From: JANXUC01 sp043749225
GTDB taxonomy: Bacteria > Acidobacteriota > Terriglobia > Terriglobales > Acidobacteriaceae
DNA: 18,399 nucleotides
Direction: 5' to 3'
Assembly (NCBI GenBank): GCA_043749225.1
Contig: JAYVEP010000292.1
Span: 1 to 18,399, forward strand
In this document: positions 1 through 7,029 of the stretch, one piece after another
Numbering within the stretch: position 1 is the stretch's first letter
Layout: each line of letters begins with the position of its first letter
The notes under the pieces: model-generated
The model's input: only the letters and a program-made list of their open reading frames with translations
Databases searched by the model: none
What the model was told of the DNA's origin: nothing
Translations under genes and position numbers: made by a program

Positions 1-1554
1 AAACACACCCTGAAGGCTGGCGTCGACATCAACATCAGTCACAATTCCGACTACTTCACTTATGGCCCAAAAGGCGAGTATCGCTTCGGCAGTCTCACCA
101 ATGTCCCCACGGGCTATTTTGAACTTTACCTGCAGTCGTTTGGGCAATCGACCATCTCCCAAACATCTCCGACGTACTCCTTGTTCGCTCAGGATCAGTT
201 CCGAGCAACGCCACGCTTGACCGTTAACTACGGCCTACGCTATGACCTGCAAGTGTTGCCGCAACCTAAACCTTGCAACCCGACGTTTGCCCTCACGTGT
301 CACATTCCATACAGCAAGAACAACTTCGCGCCTCGTGTCGGATTCGCATACTCCCTCGGCAGTAAAAGCTCAACTGTGGTTCGCGGCTCCTTCGGATTGT
401 TCTACGTTCAGGAAGATTTGTTGGACGTCTCCGAAGCCTTCGCCTCCAACGGGATAACTCGTCCTTTTCTGGTCGTGGTCGGACCGGCCTTCGGGAACTC
501 CAACCCGCTCGTCACCTACCCCAACACTCTTACTTCCTTTCCCACCGGAGCCGGCGCGACTCCCTCAATCGTTGTGTTCTCACCGAATTTTCGCAGCCCC
601 TATGTCGAGCAGGCCAACGCTGCGGTGGAGCACCAATTCGGCTCGCAGACCGCGCTGAGCGTTGGCTATGTGTATAGCCACGGCCTCCGCTTGCTGGGAA
701 ATTCCAACGGCGTCACGCGGCAAGCCAACGGGAATTTCGGTTTTGATCTAAACCTTGTCCCATCCGCCCAGCAGGTCGCCTTCGCAGGTGTTGGCAATGC
801 CTTCAATACAGCCACCGTTACTTTGCCAAACGGCAAGACCTACACCACACCCGACTTTGGCGCAATCGACGGATTCCTCAATCCAAATTTTGGAACTATT
901 AACGCCGTGGATAACTCAGGCCTCTCGATTTACAACGGCCTTCTCGTTTCGCTGCGACATCACTCGCGCCAGTTCGTCGCTTCCGTCGCCTACACGCTGT
1001 CCCATACGGTCGACCAGGGCGCTGGCTACTTCAACCAGTTCGATCAGGCCTCGCAGCGCGGACCCTCCCAACTCGACCAGACTCACCGCTTTGTTGCAAC
1101 CGGAGTTTGGATGCCACAATTTCGAGTACTCAAAAATTTAGAATTCAGCAGCATTTTGAACCTGGCCAGCGGCCGCCCCTACACAGGGGTTTTTGACACT
1201 CCTGAAATAAATTACTCGATTGTCCCAGGAGAAAAATTCAATTCCTTTCGCGGCCCAACTTTCAAGGATGTTGATCTCAGCATTTCCCGCGAATTCCACT
1301 TCGGAGAACGCTATCGGCTAGGCTTCCGGGCCGAAGCCTTTGACCTCTTCAACCATCCAAATTTCCAGCAGAACGTGATCGACAACGTACAGTATCAAGT
1401 CGATCCGAATAATCCGGATCCTTTGCCGAATCCACTGAACCCTACCGACCAACTTTGGACCAGGATCCCGAACGCAGACTTCGGGATGCCCAGCGCCATT
1501 GTCCCCAAATTTGGCTCACGCAGCTTCCAGTTCTCCACGAAGTTCAGCTTCTAA
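1..1554 (+). CDS. TonB-dependent receptor, Oar-like (C-terminal part, 5' end outside window)
   Basis: The reading frame is open from base 1, so the gene starts left of the window; about 517 C-terminal residues are present. The sequence has the alternating aromatic/polar strands of an outer-membrane beta-barrel, with recurring barrel phrases such as YSLFAQDQFR, LTVNYGLRYDL, NFAPRVGFAYSL and VVRGSFGLFY. It ends in a phenylalanine-rich strand (FQFSTKFSF) with a terminal aromatic residue, as expected for insertion by the BAM machinery. This layout matches the large Oar/CarboxypepD_reg-type TonB receptors that are multiplied in Acidobacteriota, usually about 1000-1150 aa, so the plug and N-terminal carboxypeptidase-like domain would lie upstream. 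The substrate cannot be told. A strong hairpin follows 34 bases after the stop. The family call is firm; a specific receptor name would be guesswork. Confidence 0.88.
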   Translation, partial: KHTLKAGVDINISHNSDYFTYGPKGEYRFGSLTNVPTGYFELYLQSFGQSTISQTSPTYSLFAQDQFRATPRLTVNYGLRYDLQVLPQPKPCNPTFALTCHIPYSKNNFAPRVGFAYSLGSKSSTVVRGSFGLFYVQEDLLDVSEAFASNGITRPFLVVVGPAFGNSNPLVTYPNTLTSFPTGAGATPSIVVFSPNFRSPYVEQANAAVEHQFGSQTALSVGYVYSHGLRLLGNSNGVTRQANGNFGFDLNLVPSAQQVAFAGVGNAFNTATVTLPNGKTYTTPDFGAIDGFLNPNFGTINAVDNSGLSIYNGLLVSLRHHSRQFVASVAYTLSHTVDQGAGYFNQFDQASQRGPSQLDQTHRFVATGVWMPQFRVLKNLEFSSILNLASGRPYTGVFDTPEINYSIVPGEKFNSFRGPTFKDVDLSISREFHFGERYRLGFRAEAFDLFNHPNFQQNVIDNVQYQVDPNNPDPLPNPLNPTDQLWTRIPNADFGMPSAIVPKFGSRSFQFSTKFSF

Positions 1555-1587
1555 GGGATTTCTTCGCGACAGAATGCGGAAAGAAGA

Positions 1588-1613
1588 AAGGCGCCGGAAT
1601 AATCCGGCGCCTT
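1588..1613. terminator. Hairpin terminator shared by two convergent genes
   Basis: A perfect inverted repeat, AAGGCGCCGGA - ATAA - TCCGGCGCCTT, forms an 11-bp stem with a 4-base loop. It lies in the 79-base gap between the plus-strand receptor stop (1554) and the minus-strand gene stop (1634). Upstream is an A-rich run (aaagaagaaa) that reads as U-rich for minus-strand transcription, so it is most terminator-like for the minus-strand gene; the plus side has only a short TT. A bidirectional terminator is the simplest reading. Confidence 0.75.
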
Positions 1614-1633
1614 CCAATTCCCACGGCAGCCTC

Positions 1634-3796
1634 CTATTGTGACGCCGCCTTCGCCGCCGCCAGATACTGCTGCTCCGCTCCATACTCCACGTTACGCGCT
1701 TGTACGGTCATCACCAACTGCCGAATCTGCTCCCGGCTCTCCCGCGTCATGTCCGCAAACTCAATCCCTAAACCTGCGCCCGGCCGAGACCGCACAACCT
1801 TCCCCATCACCGTCACGTTGCCACCTTCCCATACCGTGATACTGACCTGCGAACCCATACCCACAAATGCTGCGGACTCCAGGAAGCATCCACCGGTGCT
1901 CACGTTAACTACTGTTCCAATTACAGGAATCTCGCTGCCATCGGCGTGCAATTCCGCGGGCAAGCAGCACTTCGCCCGCTGCGACCGCCGCAAATCCTTG
2001 ATCCCCGGCTCCTTTTCCTGCTCCGCATACATTCTTCGATCAGCTTTTTCTAACAGGCTCTCGGCTTCGGCGCCATCATCCGGATAGTTTGCGTATCCTA
2101 GGTTCACTCCCACAACATCTTCACCGCATACATCGACTCCAACCTGCTTCGCCGTATCGCGAAGCTGGCCAGCGCGAGTTCGCACCACTTCCTCCGGCAT
2201 TTCCGGAGCGATTACTACAAATTCATCGCCACTCATTCGCGCCACGTGATCGTATTTGCGGCTCGTAGCTTGTAGGCGTTCCGCAAAGGCCTTCAGTACA
2301 CGATTCCCTTGCTCCAATCCGAAACGCTCATTCACCTGCCGAAAGCCTTTCAGATTGCACACCATCACTGTCAGTCGACTGTTGTCGCGCTCGCAGCGCG
2401 CAAGCTCACGATCCAGTTGCATAAATAGCGATCGTGCATTCGGCAACCCTGTCAGATAGTCCGTTGTGGAAGATCCTTCCGCCTGCTGATACTTCAGCGC
2501 ATTCTCCACCGCCAACCCAGTCTTCGAGCTGACCGCCTGCAACACTCTCAAATTGTCGGATGTAAACGTCGCCGCTTCCAGGCGATAAAGTGCGAGCACT
2601 CCCACCACGCCCTTCAATCCCAGCAATGGCACGGCCATGGCGGACTTCAGCTTGATCGGTTTTGCAGGATCACTCCCCGCCCCGGGTTCCACCGCTGGAT
2701 TCCCGTTCACAATCACTTTCTGGTTCTGTGCCACCCATCCGCACAGCCCTTCGCCCAATGGAATTTGCAACGAAGCCAGTACTCGGAAGTCTTCCCCATT
2801 CACATGTTCCGGAATCAGCTTGTTGCCACGCAGAATATAGACCGCGATAGCATCATGGGGAATTAGATTAGCAAGTTTCACTGAAAGAACAGATAGAGTT
2901 TCACTCAAACTAAGTGATGCGCCCATATCGCGGCTCAGCTCAAAGAGCCCCTGCGCTTCCTGCCGCGCGGCTGATATTAAATCCAGAACATCACCCTCCT
3001 GCCGCTTCGGTGCCGGTGCATCCCATACCGCGAGCCCTGCCGCTGGCTCCTGCCCGGTTGTCATCTCCTCAACCACAGCCTCTTTGGCAGGATGCGCCAG
3101 AGCCTGCCGCCGCACCATGCCTTCCAGTTCGTAGAATCTCCGCCGTAAAACCCCTACAACTGTCGGATCAAATGATTTTCCTGACTGTTCCTGCAGCTTC
3201 TCCAAAACTTCGCTGCCCGCCAAGCCGCGCCGATACTGGCGATCTGAAGCCAGAGCATCCACATAATCCACGGCCGCAAGAATGCGCGCTCCAATCGGAA
3301 TTTGATCTCCACGCAGACCCTTCGGGTATCCCGTTCCATTCCATTTCTCGTGATGCGCCCGCACGATCGGTGCCACCGGATACGGAAAGCCCACCCGTTC
3401 CAAAATCTCAGCGCCGACAGTCGGATGAATTTTAACCTTCTCAAATTCCTCCACCGAAAGCTTGCCCGGCTTCGAAATAATGTATTCCGGTACCGCCAGC
3501 TTCCCAATATCGTGCAGCAGCGAAGCCACGGACAGCGCCTGCATCTCGCTGTCGCTCAGCTTCAGTTCTTTTCCAACTTCTACGCAGAAAATTCGCACTC
3601 TCTGCAAATGGTCGTGCGTCGTCTGATCCTTCGCTTCAATAGTCAGCGCCAGCGCCTCCACCATTCGCATGTGGACGTCGCCCATATCCTGCGTGTGTTT
3701 CCGCTCCGCCTTAAGTTGCTTCGTGCGCAGGCGATAGGAATACAGCACGAGAAAAAATGCGGGAAACAACAGCACGGTTGTGTGCCAGGTCAGCAT
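1634..3796 (-). CDS. HD-GYP / GAF / degenerate GGDEF / PilZ c-di-GMP signalling protein
   Basis: A 720-aa protein with one N-terminal membrane segment (about residues 6-22). Next comes an HD-GYP phosphodiesterase domain (about 40-225) with HD at 95-96 and HHEKWNGTGYP at 148-158. A GAF sensor domain (about 290-435), a GGDEF-like domain (about 442-595) and a C-terminal PilZ domain (about 601-700) follow; PilZ has RxxxR at 603-607 and NVSTGG at 631-636. HD-GYP domains hydrolyse c-di-GMP and this one keeps its motifs. The GGDEF part reads SGDEF (522-526) and has N481 where the metal-binding Asp normally sits, but keeps an RxxD inhibitory site (513-516). It may therefore bind rather than make c-di-GMP. 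PilZ would give a further binding site. The ATG at 3796 is the only start after an in-frame TAA 15 codons upstream; AAGGGA lies 11 bases before it. A single membrane span is fewer than many relatives have. Confidence 0.92.
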   Translation of the reverse strand: MLTWHTTVLLFPAFFLVLYSYRLRTKQLKAERKHTQDMGDVHMRMVEALALTIEAKDQTTHDHLQRVRIFCVEVGKELKLSDSEMQALSVASLLHDIGKLAVPEYIISKPGKLSVEEFEKVKIHPTVGAEILERVGFPYPVAPIVRAHHEKWNGTGYPKGLRGDQIPIGARILAAVDYVDALASDRQYRRGLAGSEVLEKLQEQSGKSFDPTVVGVLRRRFYELEGMVRRQALAHPAKEAVVEEMTTGQEPAAGLAVWDAPAPKRQEGDVLDLISAARQEAQGLFELSRDMGASLSLSETLSVLSVKLANLIPHDAIAVYILRGNKLIPEHVNGEDFRVLASLQIPLGEGLCGWVAQNQKVIVNGNPAVEPGAGSDPAKPIKLKSAMAVPLLGLKGVVGVLALYRLEAATFTSDNLRVLQAVSSKTGLAVENALKYQQAEGSSTTDYLTGLPNARSLFMQLDRELARCERDNSRLTVMVCNLKGFRQVNERFGLEQGNRVLKAFAERLQATSRKYDHVARMSGDEFVVIAPEMPEEVVRTRAGQLRDTAKQVGVDVCGEDVVGVNLGYANYPDDGAEAESLLEKADRRMYAEQEKEPGIKDLRRSQRAKCCLPAELHADGSEIPVIGTVVNVSTGGCFLESAAFVGMGSQVSITVWEGGNVTVMGKVVRSRPGAGLGIEFADMTRESREQIRQLVMTVQARNVEYGAEQQYLAAAKAASQ

Positions 3797-3832
3797 GGCC
3801 CAAGGTCCCTTGAATCGTCGATCTGTATTACG

Positions 3833-3846
3833 GACTCCTTATAGTC
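3833..3846 (-). promoter_or_regulatory. Small hairpin in the leader of the HD-GYP gene
   Basis: In the minus-strand leader, GACT-ATAAGG-AGTC forms a 4-bp stem, and a further TTCCG-TAAT-CGGAA hairpin (3886-3899) lies upstream. The purine-rich AAGGAG overlapping the small stem is about 38 bases before the ATG, too far for an ordinary ribosome binding site. It does not match the c-di-GMP riboswitch consensus as I know it. Function unknown; the structure could be chance. Confidence 0.2.
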
Positions 3847-3949
3847 TCCCAAACCAGCGGGCCGGGCCAAGAACCATCGCATACATTCCGATTACGGAAG
3901 TTACCTTTCACCCCCGAATTCCACTCAAGCTAGTAGAAGCTCTTAGCTC

Positions 3950-4636
3950 TCAGCCGTTGCCTCCTCCTCGCACCTCTTCATCCTCGTGGGGTCCAGAGTT
4001 ATCAAGTTCCCTAGACGGACCCATTTCACTTATGCGATCCTCATCCCGCACTAAAGTTCTGAGTCTTAAGTAACCTACAATCACCCAATCCATCCCATCC
4101 AGCCGAATCAACCCCAAATCCTCCAGCAACGGCTCAATCGACAGAAAACTCATCCGCGCCGAAGCCATGCGCAAATCCTGAATTCGCGGAACTCCATAAT
4201 TCTTGTCCTCAACGCTCACTCCCCACCAAATATGATCCGCCTGCGCCGCGAACCGCAGTCGCCCTTTCTACAGCTCCCGCAACCGTTTCGATCTCTTGGT
4301 CAGAACTTGAAACGTGTGCCACTTCGCCAACACCATCACCCGGCACACGGCCTCAATATATTCGTCCGGCACTCCATCCTGAAACAAATCGCTCATCGAA
4401 TTGACAAACACCAATTTCGGCGAGCGCCAAGTCAGCGGCTCCGTCAACTTCTCCGGCACCAGCCGCAAATCAAACCCCTGCTCATACGGATGCCCCTTCA
4501 CCCCCCGAAACCGCTCCGCAAACGTCTCCGCAAACGTCTCCGCATAGCAATGCTTGCACCCAGGACTAACTTTCGTGCACCCGCGCACAGGATTCCAAGT
4601 CGCATCCGTCCATTCGATATGGGTATTGAGGCTCAT
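3950..4636 (-). pseudogene. DUF5131 (phage Gp37/Gp68-type) gene, interrupted by in-frame UAG and altered at the 3' end
   Basis: The first 122 codons encode the typical start of the DUF5131 family: IEWTDATWNPVRGC, then a cysteine cluster C20-x6-C27-x2-C30 (SPGCKHCYAE), and FVNSMSDLFQDGVP. A TAG at 4268-4270 then stops the frame. The same frame continues beyond it without any shift as RLRFAAQADHIWWGVSVEDKNYG and FLSIEPLLEDLG...DWVIVG, exactly what the family has next, so a single nonsense codon breaks the gene. After WVIVG (about 4076) the usual GGESGPGARP-like C-terminus is absent; about 40 unrelated residues (YLRLRTLVRDEDR...) run to a TGA, suggesting a deletion or replacement breakpoint. The molecular role of the family is unsettled; it is found in phages and mobile DNA. 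The start ATG at 4636 is well placed. UAG readthrough is possible but unsupported. Confidence 0.82.
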
Positions 4637-4721
4637 AGACTCTCATTATTGTAAACTTGCGCCCCGCAAACGCTTTTGGGAAGAGCACGGCTTCAGCTGC
4701 ATCTCGATACATAGAAACCTC

Positions 4722-4771
4722 TTGCGCTTCGCGAATCGATTCGTTAAGATTAATTAGTAGCGAACGATTCG
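4722..4771 (+). promoter_or_regulatory. Candidate promoter with palindromic element before the DUF5343 gene
   Basis: TTGCGC (4722-4727) and TAAGAT (4745-4750) are spaced by 17 bases, a plausible sigma70-like pair. Between them is a perfect palindrome CGAATCGATTCG (4732-4743), and a near copy CGAACGATTCG lies at 4761-4771. A repressor reading this pair of sites could control the gene just downstream. No regulator is identified; spacing and repeats are the only support. Confidence 0.3.
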
Positions 4772-4791
4772 TATAAAGCAGGAGGGAGAAT

Positions 4792-5493
4792 ATGCCAGAA
4801 GATAGCGTCAGACAATCCGCCCCTTACTTGCCATTCAGGACGTTCCTGAATGCTTTGGAAGCCTTGAATCATGGGGTCCCTCCTCTTATTGACCGTGGGA
4901 TTTGGCGCACCCAGCCAGGAGGCGTGCAGGGGCAAATCATGGGGTCATTGCGATTCTTCGGCCTGATCGATGACTCCAACAAGCCGACCCAGAACCTTCT
5001 TCGACTAATTGAAAAAAAAGAGCACCGCCAAGCCGCAATTCGCGCGCTCTTAGAGTGGGGCTATGCCGACTTGGTTAAAGGCGACATTACCAAGATGACC
5101 GCAAAGATGCTGGAGGACGGCATTGAGCAATACGGTGTCAGCGGAGAAACCCGTAAGAAGGCGGTCACCTTCTTTCTTCAAGCGGCGAGATATGCGGACA
5201 TGCCTTTGTCGCCATATCTCCAATCTCAAATTCGCGCAACTCCTAGCACGCGCCGACGTAAAAGGAATCCGGCGGAAGAAACACAGGATTTCCCCGCCGA
5301 TCAATCCGGACCGGGTACACCGGTTGGAGGCCAGACACAGCGCGTCGAATTAAGGAGTGGGGGTAGTATTTCGTTAACCATTAGCATCAATCCCTTCGGT
5401 TTGGAAAAAACCGACCGCGATTTTGTTTTTGAGCTGATCGACAAGCTTGGCGAGTACGACCGAGACAAGGCAGGAAAGGCGCCAAAACCTTGA
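4792..5493 (+). CDS. DUF5343 family protein
   Basis: A soluble 233-aa protein. Residues 8-145 match the DUF5343 pattern: a YLPFRTFLNALEAL opening, a basic helical stretch (GQIMGSLRFFGLIDDSNKPT) like a winged-helix specificity segment, then EWGYADL and a region ending in KKAVTFFLQAARYADMPLSPYL. A low-complexity basic linker follows (about 150-185, with TRRRKRNP). A short C-terminal motif (VELRSGGSISLTISINPFGL, then DRDFVFELIDKLGEYDR) recurs in this family. The start is clear: AGGAGGG lies 7 bases before the ATG. The biochemical function of DUF5343 is not established; members are patchily distributed and often sit in accessory or defence-rich DNA. Here it neighbours a broken phage-type gene and an unknown gene on the same strand. 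The family call is good; I assign no function. Confidence 0.8.
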   Translation: MPEDSVRQSAPYLPFRTFLNALEALNHGVPPLIDRGIWRTQPGGVQGQIMGSLRFFGLIDDSNKPTQNLLRLIEKKEHRQAAIRALLEWGYADLVKGDITKMTAKMLEDGIEQYGVSGETRKKAVTFFLQAARYADMPLSPYLQSQIRATPSTRRRKRNPAEETQDFPADQSGPGTPVGGQTQRVELRSGGSISLTISINPFGLEKTDRDFVFELIDKLGEYDRDKAGKAPKP

Positions 5494-5665
5494 GAATAGG
5501 TCGACCCCGCTCTGGTTTACGGCCGTGACGGGCCTCTTGTTTCAAGCAGAGGGAGTAAGTTGGCACTAGAAGCGGTATTATGAACCACTAGTTCTTTTAT
5601 GAGAACAGGGGCTCGTTTCCCCCCTCCCACTGCCAACTATGCCTCATGCCCCAGAGGGGCAAAAG

Positions 5666-6157
5666 ATGCCACTTCATGAAAACGCTGAGAGCTTAATTCG
5701 CGCCAATCTTAAGCTTTGCGAGGAAGGAAGAAAGCCTCGCCTGGTCATCATTGGATTCCTGACGCAAAAGCAATTAACGGCCATAAACGAAGAACGAAGA
5801 ACGAGAGAATTGCCGCCGATAAACTCCGATGTGATCTTTGACGGAAGGCACATGTATAAGAGTCGCTGTCAGAAGGATGGCTACACCATTGAAGACATTG
5901 TTGATCAAATCGTGAGCGCACTAGATGAGACGGCGGAGTTTCAGCCGCATACCAGACAGACGACAATCTTGGCCACGAGTCGAAGGCAAGACAGATATGG
6001 CAATGAGGTACTCGACCAGGCTGTCTTTGAATGCACCGTTCGCTATCCCCGCGCCGAGTTATATTCGGTGATCCCACATGACGATAAAATCAGACCAAGG
6101 AAAGAAGTCCAAAATGCGGATGGGCCGCCCAAGAGCGGCCCATCCGGGAAAGACTAG
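5666..6157 (+). CDS. Conserved-looking hypothetical protein
   Basis: I do not recognise this 163-aa protein. It is soluble, with no signal peptide or membrane segment. The order is a helical N-terminus (ENAESLIRANLKLCEEG), a hydrophobic strand (RLVIIGFLTQKQL), a conserved-looking stretch (LPPINSDVIFDGRHMYKSRC), an acidic helix (GYTIEDIVDQIVSALDE), and a strand-rich C-terminus (RQDRYGNEVLDQAVFECTVRYPRAELYSVI). I start it at 5666 because AGAGGGG lies 8 bases upstream; the earlier in-frame ATG at 5639 has no ribosome binding site. It follows the DUF5343 gene on the same strand after 172 bases and could be its partner, but the gap allows separate transcription. Its last codons overlap a 12-bp hairpin. 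Codon pattern and frame integrity suggest a real gene; function unknown. Confidence 0.7.
   Translation: MPLHENAESLIRANLKLCEEGRKPRLVIIGFLTQKQLTAINEERRTRELPPINSDVIFDGRHMYKSRCQKDGYTIEDIVDQIVSALDETAEFQPHTRQTTILATSRRQDRYGNEVLDQAVFECTVRYPRAELYSVIPHDDKIRPRKEVQNADGPPKSGPSGKD
6117..6146 (+). terminator. GC-rich hairpin overlapping the 3' end of the hypothetical gene
   Basis: CGGATGGGCCGC (6117-6128) pairs perfectly with GCGGCCCATCCG (6135-6146) across a 6-base loop. It lies inside the coding sequence, ending 11 bases before the stop codon's last base. There is no T-run after it, so it is either a non-canonical terminator or an mRNA 3'-end stabiliser. The pairing is plain; the function is inferred. 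Confidence 0.5.
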
Positions 6158-6421
6158 CTTGACGGACTTGCCCGGGTAACGTCCTTCTGTCCGGCGCCTT
6201 ATCCGTCTGTATCTATGATCGGCCATTGGGCATGGGAGTTCAATAGTCTAGTGAAATGTAAGCGCATTTTTCAAATGACTGTAAACCTATGAATAAATGA
6301 ACTTTGGGTGAATAATTCGCTAAGGAGCGGATTTCGCAAGAGAAACTCCTGTAGTTATTGAAATATTTCCACTACGCAAGATTGACAAAGCTCTTATCTT
6401 CGATCTTCACTCGCACGCTAC
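6158..6421. other. Intergenic, AT-richer spacer
   Basis: 264 bases between the unknown gene and the convergent acetyltransferase gene. It is noticeably more AT-rich than the flanking core genes. I see no ORF, repeat, tRNA or recognisable regulatory site in it. It marks the right limit of the accessory pocket. Confidence 0.5.
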
Positions 6422-6940
6422 TTAGACTGCGGCTTCGCGATCTCCCCCACCCACCGCCTTCACCATCAAGCTAACCAATTTCCCTTCATCCGCCACCATC
6501 TGACCCACTTCCGCAAACCCCATCTTCTCGTGAAACGCCATCGACCCAGGATTCGGCGGCTCCAGATTCACTTCACACGTCAGAATTGGCGCCACTCCAC
6601 GAGCCGCTCGTTCCACATCTTCATACAGCGTCCGACCAACCCCGAAGCCATGGAACTGCGGAGCCACCACGACCCGGTCAATGTAAACAAAGCTCGCATA
6701 CTGCTCGCAAAACCAGCGGTAGTTCAGACTCGCGTAGGCCTCTCCCGGACGCAAGGCCATCAAAAATCCGGCCACAACCCCATCCACCAGCGCCACGCGG
6801 AAATAGAAGCACTGCCCAGCCAACGCCCGCAGCTCTTCCGCACCCAGGCTGGACACATGCGGCAGCGCCGCTTCGTTCATGGCCAGAACGGCCGCATAGT
6901 CGCGAACTTCAGCGGGCCTGATTTCTAAGCGTGTTTCCAA
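6422..6940 (-). CDS. GNAT family N-acetyltransferase
   Basis: A 172-aa single-domain acetyltransferase that would move an acetyl group from acetyl-CoA to an amine; the substrate is unknown. The N-terminus (LEIRPAEVRDYAAVLAMNEAALP) is the usual GNAT opening. Motif A is intact: strand FVYIDRVVVAP followed by the pyrophosphate-binding loop QFHGFG (95-100) and helix VGRTLYEDVERAA. The C-terminal NPGSMAFHEKMGFAEVGQ matches the conserved 'sxxfYekxGF' segment. It starts with TTG at 6940, chosen because AGGAG lies 7 bases upstream and no in-frame ATG fits the domain start. It lies just downstream of parB on the same strand, separated by an 89-base gap holding dispersed repeats, so co-transcription is possible but functional linkage is unlikely. 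Confidence 0.88.
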   Translation of the reverse strand: METRLEIRPAEVRDYAAVLAMNEAALPHVSSLGAEELRALAGQCFYFRVALVDGVVAGFLMALRPGEAYASLNYRWFCEQYASFVYIDRVVVAPQFHGFGVGRTLYEDVERAARGVAPILTCEVNLEPPNPGSMAFHEKMGFAEVGQMVADEGKLVSLMVKAVGGGDREAAV

Positions 6941-6967
6941 TCAAGAACTCCTAATCCTTACGCACTT

Positions 6968-6987
6968 CCTCTGTGAACCTCTGTGGT
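6968..6987. repeat. Dispersed ACAGAG-type repeat (copy 1)
   Basis: CCTCTGTGAACCTCTGTGGT, whose reverse complement contains two CACAGAGG units. A related run lies at 12360-12390 in opposite orientation. Both are intergenic. A short tandem (ctggcaactggcaactg) follows at about 7011-7027. Confidence 0.55.
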
Positions 6988-7029
6988 CAAAGGGTTTTGA
7001 CGTTGACCTTACTGGCAACTGGCAACTGA

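Noticed and set aside
3797..3949. c-di-GMP riboswitch upstream of the HD-GYP gene
   Set aside because: Hairpins are present but the conserved GEMM core and tetraloop sequences are not recognisable.
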